A stretch of DNA of 64,000 bases from Chryseobacterium taeanense (GTDB taxonomy: Bacteria > Bacteroidota > Bacteroidia > Flavobacteriales > Weeksellaceae): positions 62,001-126,000 of the forward strand of contig NZ_FNDW01000011.1 in NCBI RefSeq assembly GCF_900099685.1, read 5' to 3'. The notes under the pieces were generated by a model. That model ran no database searches. It was given only the letters and a program-made list of their open reading frames with translations, and was not told where the DNA came from. How positions within the stretch are numbered: the first letter of the stretch is position 1; the number at the start of each line of letters is the position of its first letter. Positions 43,608 to 53,305 of the stretch are shown one piece after another. The position numbers and the translations under genes are program-made.

Positions 43608-44330
43608 ATGAAAATCATCGCAGTTATCCCCGCACGTTACGAAGCCAGCCGTTTTCCTGCTAAGCTCATGCAGATATTAGGAGAAAAAACTGTTATCACA
43701 ACAACCTATCATAATGTGGTGGAAACGGGTTTATTTGATGAAGTATTTGTGGCTACCGATTCGGAAATTATCTTTGATGAAATTACGAAAAATGGAGGAA
43801 AAGCGGTTATGACTGGTCAACACGAAACAGGAAGTGACCGGATTGCAGAAGCCGTACAAAATATCGACTGTGATATTGTGATTAATGTTCAGGGAGATGA
43901 ACCATTTCTGAAATTGGAGCCTTTACAACAATTGATTGAAGTTTTTCATCATGATGAAAACCAGGAAATTTCTTTGGCTTCATTAAAAATAAAACTTCAG
44001 GAAAAGGAAGAAATTGAAAATCCGAATAATGTAAAAGTAATTACCGATAATAATGGTTTTGCTCTGTATTTCAGCCGTTCTGTGATTCCTTTTCACCGTG
44101 AGATCTCCTATAATGTTGAATATTTTAAACATATCGGCGTTTATGCTTTCAGAAAACATGCTTTGATCCAGTTTTCAAAATTAGAAATGAAACCTTTGGA
44201 AATTTCAGAAAAAATAGAATGTATCCGTTATCTTGAATATGGCATGAAGATCAAGATGATAGAAACTAATTTTGTCGGCGTGGGAATTGATACACCGGAA
44301 GATCTGGAAAAAGCAAGAAAGTTAATTTGA
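43608..44330 (+). CDS. kdsB: 3-deoxy-manno-octulosonate cytidylyltransferase
   Basis: A 240-residue enzyme that activates Kdo as CMP-Kdo for the inner core of lipopolysaccharide. The N-terminal nucleotide-binding motif [20 protein letters not shown], the [16 protein letters not shown] region and [20 protein letters not shown] are diagnostic, and the end [17 protein letters not shown] is typical. It shows that the organism makes Kdo-containing LPS. The ATG is 9 bp after the right arm of the four-helix-bundle cassette. Confidence 0.95.
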   Translation: MKIIAVIPARYEASRFPAKLMQILGEKTVITTTYHNVVETGLFDEVFVATDSEIIFDEITKNGGKAVMTGQHETGSDRIAEAVQNIDCDIVINVQGDEPFLKLEPLQQLIEVFHHDENQEISLASLKIKLQEKEEIENPNNVKVITDNNGFALYFSRSVIPFHREISYNVEYFKHIGVYAFRKHALIQFSKLEMKPLEISEKIECIRYLEYGMKIKMIETNFVGVGIDTPEDLEKARKLI

Positions 44331-44394
44331 AAATGTGATGTCATTTCGTATTTTCAAATTGCTTCATTTTAAAATTTTCAAATTAAAAAAAGCT

Positions 44395-44402
44395 TATATT
44401 TG
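44395..44402 (+). promoter_or_regulatory. -7 box TATATTTG
   Basis: Exact TAnnTTTG match 18 bp before the ATG at 44421. Confidence 0.55.
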
Positions 44403-44420
44403 ACTTTATAAATAAAATTA

Positions 44421-45086
44421 ATGAAGAAGTTACTTTTAGTATTCATCCTGGTATTTTCACAGTCAATTTTTGCGCAGACAGCGAAAGAAATTATTGATAA
44501 AAACATTGAATTGTCTGGAGGATTAACCAACTGGAAACTTTTAAATTCTGTTTTGCTTCAGGGAAAAGTGATTTTAGGAATCAAAGATGAATATCCGATA
44601 AAAATTTATCAGCAACGTCCAAACCTTACAAAAACAGTCATTACAATCGGAGGAAAAGAGACTGCCATTGAAGGATATGACGGAACTAAAGGCTATGCCA
44701 TGAACTATGCCACTAATAAAGTTCAGGAATATCCCGATTATGCCCCGGAAAGTTTTGATAATGATTTTATCGATTGGGAAAGCAAAGGTTTTGAAGCCAA
44801 ATATCTCGGAAAAGAAAAAATCGGAAATATTTACTGTCATAAAGTAGAGTTAACGAAAAATGTAAATAAGAACATCTATTATTTCGATACAAAGGATTAT
44901 ATGCTTTTGAAAGAAGTTAAAAAAGATGAAACTTTATTATATTCAGATTACAAAAAGGTAGGAAATTTGTTTATGCCTTTCAGAATTGAATCATCAAGCG
45001 CGAAAAAAGACGGAGACTATGTTATGCTTATCAATAGAGTTGATATCAATAAAGTGTTTCCGGCTAACACATTTAAGTTTAAATAA
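44421..45086 (+). CDS. Exported LolA-like / outer-membrane lipoprotein-sorting-type protein
   Basis: A 221-residue periplasmic protein. The signal peptide is MKKLLLVFILVFSQSIFAQ. The mature part starts TAKEIIDKNIELSGGLTNWK and has the half-barrel pattern of the LolA / LppX-like lipid carrier fold (VILGIKDEYPIKIYQQRPNL, YDGTKGYAMNYATNKVQEY, KVELTKNVNKNIYYFDTKDY). Many such flavobacterial proteins are annotated as outer-membrane lipoprotein-sorting proteins; here the role is inferred from fold only. The glutathione peroxidase gene follows 9 bp later, so the two are in one operon. Confidence 0.68.
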   Translation: MKKLLLVFILVFSQSIFAQTAKEIIDKNIELSGGLTNWKLLNSVLLQGKVILGIKDEYPIKIYQQRPNLTKTVITIGGKETAIEGYDGTKGYAMNYATNKVQEYPDYAPESFDNDFIDWESKGFEAKYLGKEKIGNIYCHKVELTKNVNKNIYYFDTKDYMLLKEVKKDETLLYSDYKKVGNLFMPFRIESSSAKKDGDYVMLINRVDINKVFPANTFKFK

Positions 45087-45095
45087 AATTTAGTT

Positions 45096-45674
45096 ATGAA
45101 AAAAATATTTTTATTGCTCCTTTCTTTCGTTGCATTCTTCAATAGTTGTGCTCAGAAAAAAAGTGATGCTTCTAAAGCCAAAACCAAAGAACTTATGGGA
45201 AAATCAATCTACGATTTTAAAGTTGATGCCTTGGAAGAAGGTAAGCAGATCAACTTTGCCGATTTTAAAGGAAAAAAAATCCTTATTGTCAATACGGCTT
45301 CGGAATGCGGATTTACTCCGCAATATGCTGATCTTGAAAAAGTTGCACAAGAGTATAAAGATAAATTGGTCGTTGTGGGATTTCCTGCCAACAATTTCGG
45401 AGGACAGGAACCGGGAACCAATAAAGAAATCGGTGCTTTCTGCCAGAAAAACTATGGCGTAACTTTTCCAATGGCAGCTAAAGTTTCTGTAAAAGGAGAT
45501 GACACGGCTCCGATCTTTAAGTATTTAACTGAAAAAGATTTAAACGGAGTAAAAAATACTACGATCCTTTGGAATTTCACCAAATTCTTGATCGATGAAA
45601 ATGGGAAACTAATTGATTCTTTTGTAAGTACTACTAAGCCTACAGACGAGGCGATTACAAAGTATCTGAAATAA
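45096..45674 (+). CDS. Glutathione peroxidase-family lipoprotein
   Basis: A 192-residue thiol peroxidase. The N-terminus is a lipoprotein signal (MKKIFLLLLSFVAFFNSCAQ), which places the enzyme at the inner or outer membrane. The catalytic core is complete: the peroxidatic Cys in NTASECGFTPQYADL, Gln in FPANNFGGQEPG, and the Trp-Asn pair in ILWNFTKFLID. It uses cysteine rather than selenocysteine and most likely draws electrons from thioredoxin. It reduces hydrogen or lipid peroxides. It follows the LolA-like gene by 9 bp. Confidence 0.9.
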   Translation: MKKIFLLLLSFVAFFNSCAQKKSDASKAKTKELMGKSIYDFKVDALEEGKQINFADFKGKKILIVNTASECGFTPQYADLEKVAQEYKDKLVVVGFPANNFGGQEPGTNKEIGAFCQKNYGVTFPMAAKVSVKGDDTAPIFKYLTEKDLNGVKNTTILWNFTKFLIDENGKLIDSFVSTTKPTDEAITKYLK

Positions 45675-45696
45675 AATATCATTAAAATAACAATAT

Positions 45697-45750
45697 AACA
45701 GTGTAACAATTTACCAATTCAATTCGGAATTATTAAATTGTTATACTGTT
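45697..45750. repeat. Gene-free hairpin in the convergent gap after the peroxidase
   Basis: AACAGTGTAACAATTTA at 45697-45713 pairs with 45734-45750 at 16 of 17 bases. It lies between two convergent genes and runs into a weak T stretch (ATTTTTTTAC), so it could also work as a terminator. Confidence 0.7.
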
Positions 45751-45771
45751 TCATTTTTTTACGTTTTTCCA

Positions 45772-46428
45772 TTATTGAGCTATTTTTTCCGAAAAACAAA
45801 AAATATTTCCCAGTTTTATACTGGAATATCCATTACTTTTAATTTTCGAAGACTTAATCATAGCTTTTGCTAAAACATCTGTTGGTAATGGTTTCTGACT
45901 TTCAAGAAGTCCAAGCTTATTGGCAAACTTTATAATCCGGCTTCCCAGAACTTCACCTGTTCTGTCGGAATCTTTTCTTTCCAACATTCCCGGTTTGAAA
46001 ATAGTAATTTTCTCAAAGTGTAATTTTTTAACGACTTCTTCCAATTCTCCTTTCATTTTAGAATAGAAAATTTTTGATTTCGGATTGGCTCCATACGCTG
46101 AAACGAGAATATAATCTCCCACGTTGTTTTCTTTCGCTGCTTTGGCAAATTCGTATTGATAATCGAAATCAACCTTTCTCTGAGCTTCTTTGCTTCCTGC
46201 GGCTTTTAACGTTGTTCCCAGACATGAAAAAGCAACATCACCTTTTACTTTGCTTTTCCACTCTTCAGGGTTTTCAAAGTTTACAACATGTACTTTCAGC
46301 TTTTCATTTTGAATATCAACAGGTTTTCGTACAAAAATATTGACTTCTTCAAAATCTTTATCCTGTAGCAGCTGGTTGACTAAATCTTTTCCAGTAGCGC
46401 CCGTAGCACCGATGACTAAAGCTTTCAT
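45772..46428 (-). CDS. NAD(P)H-binding atypical SDR
   Basis: A 218-residue Rossmann-fold protein of the atypical short-chain dehydrogenase type, similar to the NAD(P)-binding HTATIP2-like group. The glycine motif is MKALVIGATGATGKDLVNQL; further on are DVAFSCLGTTLKAAGSKEAQ and YILVSAYGANPKSKIFYSKM with a YxxxK-like active-site pair, and TIFKPGMLER. A redox or regulatory role is likely, with unknown substrate. It is a minus-strand single gene facing the peroxidase. Confidence 0.85.
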   Translation of the reverse strand: MKALVIGATGATGKDLVNQLLQDKDFEEVNIFVRKPVDIQNEKLKVHVVNFENPEEWKSKVKGDVAFSCLGTTLKAAGSKEAQRKVDFDYQYEFAKAAKENNVGDYILVSAYGANPKSKIFYSKMKGELEEVVKKLHFEKITIFKPGMLERKDSDRTGEVLGSRIIKFANKLGLLESQKPLPTDVLAKAMIKSSKIKSNGYSSIKLGNIFCFSEKIAQ

Positions 46429-46485
46429 AATAATCTGGTTTGCGAAGTTGTTGTTTGCTTCTTAAATTTACTAAATTTGGAGCAA

Positions 46486-46545
46486 TAAAAGATAAAAGAT
46501 AAAAGAAAAGATAAAAGAAAAGATAAAAGATAAAAGATAATTTTA
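46486..46545. repeat. AAAAGAT-type short tandem repeat
   Basis: About 55 bp built of the words AAAAGAT and AAAAGAAAAGAT (46486-46541), directly upstream of the minus-strand SDR gene. The following stretch continues with ATCATTAATCATTAAT words. It may be a slippage-prone tract that alters spacing. Confidence 0.65.
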
Positions 46546-46622
46546 AATAAGCATCATTTATCAATCATCATTAATCATTAATAAAAAATTGCTCATTACC
46601 AATTACTTATTACTCATAAACA

Positions 46623-46976
46623 ATGGATGCCAACGAAATTTTAGATTATTGTCTTGCTAAGAAAGGAGTGACAGAAAGTTTTCCTTTTGATAATGAAACC
46701 CTTGTTCTGAAAGTAGGAACCAAGATGTTTTTATTAATGGCGCTGGAAAAGCAGCCGTTGGGAATTAATGTAAAGACCGATCCGGAATGGAGTGCAGAGC
46801 TTCGTGAAAAGTATCCTCAGATTACTGGTGCTTATCATATGAACAAAATACATTGGAATTCTGTTTTGGTCGATGGACTAAAAAAAGATTTGATTTTAAA
46901 AATGATCGATCAGTCGTATGATTTGGTATTTAGTTCTTTGACAAGAAAGGGAAAAGAAGAGATTCTTAATTCTTAA
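46623..46976 (+). CDS. MmcQ/YjbR family DNA-binding protein
   Basis: A 117-residue protein of the MmcQ/YjbR family. Typical segments are DYCLAKKGVTESFPFDNETL, KVGTKMFLLMALEKQPLGIN, VKTDPEWSAELREKYPQI and GAYHMNKIHWNSVLVDG. The fold resembles the C-terminal DNA-binding part of a type I transcription factor, but the function of the family is not established. Its stop codon overlaps that of the convergent ribF gene by 4 bp. Confidence 0.9.
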   Translation: MDANEILDYCLAKKGVTESFPFDNETLVLKVGTKMFLLMALEKQPLGINVKTDPEWSAELREKYPQITGAYHMNKIHWNSVLVDGLKKDLILKMIDQSYDLVFSSLTRKGKEEILNS

Positions 46977-47893
46977 AAATTAAACTCCTCGGTCAATCTT
47001 TTGTCTTCGTCTAATTTTTCAATCAGCTTTTCAAGTCCTTCAAACTTAATTTCATCGTGGAGAAAATCTCTGAATTTCACAGTGATTTGTTCTTCGTAGA
47101 TATCCCCTTCAAAATCAATAATGTAGACTTCAACTGTTAATTTTTCTCCGTTTACGGTAGGGTTGGTTCCGATGCTCAGCATCCCTTTGTACTGTTGATT
47201 TTTAATGAAAACCTCGACAATATAAGCCCCTTTTTTAGGCAAAAGTTTTATAGAATCTGTTTCGATATTGGCGGTGGGATATCCGATTGTTCTTCCGATT
47301 TTCTTGCCGTGGACTACGGTTCCTGAAACAGAGTAGGAGTAACCCAGCATTTCATTGGCTTCTTTAATATTTCCTGCCAAAAGAGCATTGCGGACTTTGG
47401 TAGAGCTGATGTTATTTTCATGAATATTAATAGCCTCCATTTGTTCTACCTCAAAATCTAGTTCTTGAGAAAGTTTTTGAAGTAACTCAAAATTTCCGCT
47501 TTTATTTTTTCCGAAAGAATGATCGTAACCGATAATTAAATATTTTACATGTAATTTTTCAATCAAAATCTGACGAACAAATTCTTCTCCGGTTAAATTC
47601 CTGAACTCTTCATCAAATTCTTTTAAAAATAAAGTATCAATACTATATTTTTCCATTAAATACTTCTTTTCTTCTAAAGTATTCAGGAGTTTAAGGTCTT
47701 CATTCGGGTTGAAAATAAATCTCGGATGCGGCCAGAAAGTAAGGATAGCAGTCTCCAAATTGTTCTCTGAACCCACTTTTATTAATTCATCTATAATACT
47801 TTTATGACCAAGATGTACCCCGTCGAACATTCCTAAAGATAATGCTAAAGGCTTTTGAGAAGTATAATCGCTAAAATTCCTGAAAACTTTCAA
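46973..47893 (-). CDS. ribF: Bifunctional riboflavin kinase / FAD synthetase
   Basis: A 306-residue enzyme that turns riboflavin into FMN and then FAD. The N-terminal FAD synthetase half carries ALSLGMFDGVHLGHKSII, TFWPHPRFIF and the NNISSTKVRNALLAGNIKEA motif. The C-terminal riboflavin kinase half carries VHGKKIGRTIGYPTANIETD and VYIIDFEGDIYEEQITVKF. The gene supplies flavin for enzymes such as the electron transfer flavoprotein encoded in this window. It overlaps the convergent YjbR-type gene by 4 bp. Confidence 0.95.
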   Translation of the reverse strand: MKVFRNFSDYTSQKPLALSLGMFDGVHLGHKSIIDELIKVGSENNLETAILTFWPHPRFIFNPNEDLKLLNTLEEKKYLMEKYSIDTLFLKEFDEEFRNLTGEEFVRQILIEKLHVKYLIIGYDHSFGKNKSGNFELLQKLSQELDFEVEQMEAINIHENNISSTKVRNALLAGNIKEANEMLGYSYSVSGTVVHGKKIGRTIGYPTANIETDSIKLLPKKGAYIVEVFIKNQQYKGMLSIGTNPTVNGEKLTVEVYIIDFEGDIYEEQITVKFRDFLHDEIKFEGLEKLIEKLDEDKRLTEEFNF

Positions 47894-48065
47894 ACCGGAA
47901 AAATTTTGACTGCAAATATAAGCAAACTAATGTAACATATAACAATATACTAATTTAACAATATAAACCAAACTCTTTCTTTCATTAGTGATTTAATTGA
48001 TAAACTGTTACGTTGATATATTGCTGCATTGAATAAAAGTATGATAAAAATCTGTTTTTTACCAA
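47894..48065. other. Word-repeat gap between ribF and atpD
   Basis: Gap of about 220 bp between divergent genes, of which the atpD promoter takes the right end. The left half has repeated words (TAACATATAACAATATA, TAATTTAACAATATA), and the right half carries rough complements (GATAAACTGTTACGTTGATA, ATATTGCTGCATTGA). It looks like a decayed member of the intergenic inverted-repeat class. No gene seen. Confidence 0.45.
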
Positions 48066-49624
<1,559 letters not shown>

Positions 49625-49719
49625 TTAGACATAAGATTTTTAGATGTGAGATGAGAGACATTTAATGTTTGTCAAAATCTTTTAATCTTCAATCTTTTAA
49701 TCTTTTAATCTAAATTAAA

Positions 49720-50001
49720 ATGAATATAAAAATTTTAACACCAGAATACGTAGTTTTTGAAGGAGAAGTAGACTCAGTATTATTGCCTGGAAAAAATGGT
49801 GAATTCCACATCATGAAAAATCACGCAGGAGTTGTTTCTTCTCTGAACGGTGGTAAGGTAAAATTGTATACCAAATCTGTTGATGAAGCGTATGCAAAAT
49901 ATTTTACCAAAGAAAATGAGAAAGATTCTGTTTTTTCTTATCCTATCAAAAGCGGTGTTGTAGAATTTAATCATAATAAAGGAATCATCCTTTGTGAATA
50001 A
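49720..50001 (+). CDS. atpC: ATP synthase F1 subunit epsilon
   Basis: A 93-residue epsilon subunit with only the N-terminal beta-sandwich (MNIKILTPEYVVFEGEVDSV, LLPGKNGEFHIMKNHAGVVS, NGGKVKLYTKSV). The usual C-terminal helical hairpin that inhibits ATP hydrolysis is missing, as is common in Bacteroidota. It links F1 to the c-ring with the gamma subunit. It lies 95 bp after atpD, and the gap has repeated AATCTTTTAATCT words. A strong terminator follows. Confidence 0.92.
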   Translation: MNIKILTPEYVVFEGEVDSVLLPGKNGEFHIMKNHAGVVSSLNGGKVKLYTKSVDEAYAKYFTKENEKDSVFSYPIKSGVVEFNHNKGIILCE

Positions 50002-50030
50002 TTAAATGAAAAGCTAAATATATTTTCAAG

Positions 50031-50060
50031 AAAGTGTAACTTTGGTTACACTTTTTTTAT
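50031..50060 (+). terminator. Intrinsic terminator of atpDC
   Basis: Perfect 10-bp stem AAAGTGTAAC / GTTACACTTT with the tetraloop TTTG and then TTTTTTT. The loop and its 5' flank also read TAACTTTG, a perfect match to the -7 promoter consensus for the next gene. Confidence 0.9.
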
Positions 50061-50080
50061 GTTATGTAAAACCTGGTTTT

Positions 50081-50902
50081 ATGAAGAAGAATTTAATTAT
50101 AGTGTTTACAATTTTAGGATTTTTCCTTCATGCTCAAACGGTCAAAATCAAAAGAGGAATTGTAACTTTGGAGGGAGTACACGTTGCCAAAGTTTCAAAT
50201 AAATCTAATGTCTATACTTTCATGGATCTTAAAGAGACTCCAATCTATACTATAGAATTTGTAGATAAAAGTATAGTAGATTCTGTAAGAGATAGTTATA
50301 TCAAATTAAACAGAATTTATAATAAAGATAAAACTCTTGAATTGGACTATACCTCACCATCGGCATTTTCAGGTGAAGAGAAATCTGCAGCTTATACTTG
50401 TGTAAAAAGCTTAAAGATTATTGATGAAAGAGGAATCAATATCAAAAATTTAGATGAGCTTTTCAAAAATTCTCCTAAAAGGAAACTGGATACCAAAACA
50501 AAAGATGCTTATACCATAAGAAGTAAAATAGATAGGCTAAATATCACAGTTAACAATGTGGGAGAAATTTTAAGTAACGGAAAACCAGTAGGTTATTTTA
50601 CGAATTTGCCTGCAAGTTTTGGGTCTGAAGATACTATTACCGATAAAACTTTTGTAGATATAGAAATTTACGATGCCAACAGTAAATATATAGGTAGATA
50701 TATCACCACCACAAAACAAATAAAAACCGCTGGTGGAAAAATTTTCACTTTATATAGGGAAATGTCAGGACGGGCATCTATTCTAAAGTTTCCAACTTAC
50801 AAAGCTATTGCGGAGAGGATGGCTATTCTGGATCCTAATTTTATTAAATTTCAGGAAAAAGTAATTGTGGGTGAAGTCACTAAGGATGGAGTGCAGAAAT
50901 AA
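50081..50902 (+). CDS. Exported protein of unknown function
   Basis: A 273-residue protein with a signal peptide (MKKNLIIVFTILGFFLHAQ). The mature part has alternating beta-like strands (VKIKRGIVTLEGVHVAKVSN, VYTFMDLKETPIYTIEF) and a basic middle, and no motif I recognise. I start it at the ATG at 50081; the longer frame begins inside the atpC terminator. It is monocistronic, with its own terminator. I do not know its role. Confidence 0.65.
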   Translation: MKKNLIIVFTILGFFLHAQTVKIKRGIVTLEGVHVAKVSNKSNVYTFMDLKETPIYTIEFVDKSIVDSVRDSYIKLNRIYNKDKTLELDYTSPSAFSGEEKSAAYTCVKSLKIIDERGINIKNLDELFKNSPKRKLDTKTKDAYTIRSKIDRLNITVNNVGEILSNGKPVGYFTNLPASFGSEDTITDKTFVDIEIYDANSKYIGRYITTTKQIKTAGGKIFTLYREMSGRASILKFPTYKAIAERMAILDPNFIKFQEKVIVGEVTKDGVQK

Positions 50903-50926
50903 AGCTATTTTTAATTTACATAAAGA

Positions 50927-50959
50927 AAACTCTTGAAGCTATTTCAGGAGTTTCTTTTT
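50927..50959 (+). terminator. Terminator after the exported protein gene
   Basis: Eleven-bp stem AAACTCTTGAA / TTCAGGAGTTT with one T-G pair, a 5-nt loop and a T run. Confidence 0.8.
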
Positions 50960-50992
50960 TATAGCTCAAATCCTTTCATCAAATGGATAAAT

Positions 50993-53185
50993 TTACAAAC
51001 TCAAAATCACACCATTTTCTTTCAATTGCTGTATCGGTTTTGAAAACCAAAACAATTCAAAGTCTTCAAATTTTTCTTCGAAATTGGTCTTAAGTAATTG
51101 AAGAGTAGGTTTTTTCGGATTTTGAACAGGATATTCATTAAACATTTTCAATAACCATTCTGCATATGAAGGTTCAAGATCAATGCTTATAATATTGGTT
51201 TTTAAGTGTATTGTAATTCTCTTATACGGGTATTCGTATTTCTTTTTTGTTTTTACGCGATTCTCAGCGATTACGTTTTTGGCTAAAAAAATAATTTTTG
51301 AATTTCCTTTGAATGCAAAATCATTGTTTTCAAGCAAAGCATCATAAATATAATCAGGGTGAATGGTTGTTCTTGGAATTTTAAAATCAAACCACTCCTG
51401 AAGGGGAAGTTCAAAATTGATTCCGTGCATATAATTAAATAAAGATTTTTTTAAACCAAAACTAAATTTTCCATGATCGATTCCTGTGCGGTCTGTAAAA
51501 TCAACATCGTTGTTGGCAAAAAGAATTTCCTGTTTTATTGGTGTAACTCCGAATTCTTCAGGATTTAATCCGACAGGCGAATGAGCAGTCATGGCAAACT
51601 GATGCCAAAATCCACTTTGTAAAATTCCCATTTCGAATAGTTGGCGAACCATTTCTAGGGAGTCTACAGTTTCCTGAACAGTTTGTGTCGGGTAGCCATA
51701 CATCAGATAAGCATGAATCATGATCCCGGCTTCAGTGAAATTTCTGGTTACCTTCGCAACTTGTTCGACAGAAATTCCTTTGTCAATCAATTTCAGCAAA
51801 CGGTCACTCGCCACTTCAAGTCCTCCTGAAACCGCAACACATCCGGAAAGTTTTAACAGGAAACATAAATCTCGGGTGAAGCTTTTCTCAAAACGGATAT
51901 TCGTCCACCATGTTACGACAAGATTTCTTCGCAAAATTTCCAAAGCAATTTCTCGCATTAAAGCGGGTGGGGCAGCTTCATCCACAAAATGAAATCCTGT
52001 TTCTCCGGTTGTACGGATCAATTCTTCCATTCGGTCAACTAAAATTTTTGCTGAAATAGGCTCGTAGATTTTTATGTAATCTAAAGAAATGTCACAGAAA
52101 GTACATTTTCCCCAGTAACATCCATGAGCCATCGTCAGTTTGTTCCATCTTCCGTCACTCCACAAACTGTGCATCGGATTGGCAATCTCAATAACGGAAA
52201 TGTATTTATCTAATTGTAAATCAGAATAATCGGGAGTTCCGATTTCTGACTGTTTATAATCATTTCTTGCGGAATTATTTTTATAAGTAACCGTGTCGTT
52301 TTCGATCAAAAAAGTTCTTTTGACTTCGACAGGCTCAGTCTCCTTGGAAATTATATTTTGATAGAGCAGTTCGATCGGAAGTTCTCCGTCATCCAAAGTA
52401 ATAAAATCAAAAAATTCAAAAACTCTTTTATCTTTTACTTCCCGCAATTCGGTATTTGGAAATCCGCCACCCATTGCAGTTTTGATCTGAGGAAAATTTT
52501 CTTTGATTAATTTTGCGCACCTAAATGCTGAATAAAGATTTCCGGGGAAAGGAACCGAAAAACAAACTAGTTTAGGTTGTATCAATTCTAATTTTTCATG
52601 AAGGATTTTTAAAGTAAAATAATCAATAAATGTCTGATCTCCAGACAATTTTGAATATAATTCATCAAATGAATTAGCACTTTTGCCTAAACGTTCGGCA
52701 TATCTGCTGAAGCCGAAATCTGAATCAATATTTTCAATAATATAATCTGATAAATCTTCTAAATACAAGGTTGCCAAATGTTTAGCTTTATCTTGTAATC
52801 CCATATTTCCGAAAGCAAATTCCATATCATCAAGCTGGTTAAATCTTGAAGCTTCCGGAAGGAAATTCATTGAACAGATTTGTCTTGCCAGTGTAGGTGT
52901 CTTACCCTGCAAAAAAGAAATAACCTGATCAATCGTTTTTATATATTCATCTCTTAATGTATAAATCCGTTGTGAATTTTCTGAAACATTTTGAATATCA
53001 ATCTGTTTATCAAAAATACTCTGAAGTCCGGTTCTGGAAAATAACTCTAAGATTACTTCAATTCCCAAATCTACCTGATAGCTTGAAATATTTTTTGTAT
53101 TTAAAAATCCTTTAATATAGGCTGTGGCGGGATATGGAGTATTAAGCTGCGTAAAAGGCGGAGTGATAAGAAGAAGATCTTTCAA
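50993..53185 (-). CDS. B12-binding radical SAM protein
   Basis: A large 730-residue enzyme. The first ~300 residues include a cobalamin-binding-like domain (CFSVPFPGNLYSAFRCAKLI, TAMGGGFPNTELREV, DDGELPIELL). The radical SAM centre is around residue 356-364 in HGCYWGKCTFCDI, spacing CX4CX2C instead of the canonical CX3CX2C. SAM-binding strands follow (FHFVDEAAPPALMR, VSGGLEVASDRLLKLIDKGI, HAYLMYGYPTQTVQETVDS). Proteins of this kind methylate or rearrange unactivated carbons; the substrate is unknown. It lies 120 bp downstream of a capB-like gene but behind a terminator, so co-transcription is doubtful. Confidence 0.88.
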   Translation of the reverse strand: MKDLLLITPPFTQLNTPYPATAYIKGFLNTKNISSYQVDLGIEVILELFSRTGLQSIFDKQIDIQNVSENSQRIYTLRDEYIKTIDQVISFLQGKTPTLARQICSMNFLPEASRFNQLDDMEFAFGNMGLQDKAKHLATLYLEDLSDYIIENIDSDFGFSRYAERLGKSANSFDELYSKLSGDQTFIDYFTLKILHEKLELIQPKLVCFSVPFPGNLYSAFRCAKLIKENFPQIKTAMGGGFPNTELREVKDKRVFEFFDFITLDDGELPIELLYQNIISKETEPVEVKRTFLIENDTVTYKNNSARNDYKQSEIGTPDYSDLQLDKYISVIEIANPMHSLWSDGRWNKLTMAHGCYWGKCTFCDISLDYIKIYEPISAKILVDRMEELIRTTGETGFHFVDEAAPPALMREIALEILRRNLVVTWWTNIRFEKSFTRDLCFLLKLSGCVAVSGGLEVASDRLLKLIDKGISVEQVAKVTRNFTEAGIMIHAYLMYGYPTQTVQETVDSLEMVRQLFEMGILQSGFWHQFAMTAHSPVGLNPEEFGVTPIKQEILFANNDVDFTDRTGIDHGKFSFGLKKSLFNYMHGINFELPLQEWFDFKIPRTTIHPDYIYDALLENNDFAFKGNSKIIFLAKNVIAENRVKTKKKYEYPYKRITIHLKTNIISIDLEPSYAEWLLKMFNEYPVQNPKKPTLQLLKTNFEEKFEDFELFWFSKPIQQLKENGVILSL

Positions 53186-53265
53186 TAGAAAATTTTTGCA
53201 AAGTTATATAATCTTTATGACTTGAAGAATTCTGAAATCGAGGTTTTCTTTATATTATTTCAAAA

Positions 53266-53291
53266 AAAACCACTGATAATTCAGTGGTTTT
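53266..53291 (-). terminator. Terminator downstream of the acyltransferase gene
   Basis: Perfect 11-bp stem AAAACCACTGA / TCAGTGGTTTT with a 4-nt loop; the T run (TTTTTTTT) lies on the minus strand, so it ends the gene at 53306-54580. Confidence 0.9.
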
Positions 53292-53305
53292 AAATATTGT
53301 ATTTA

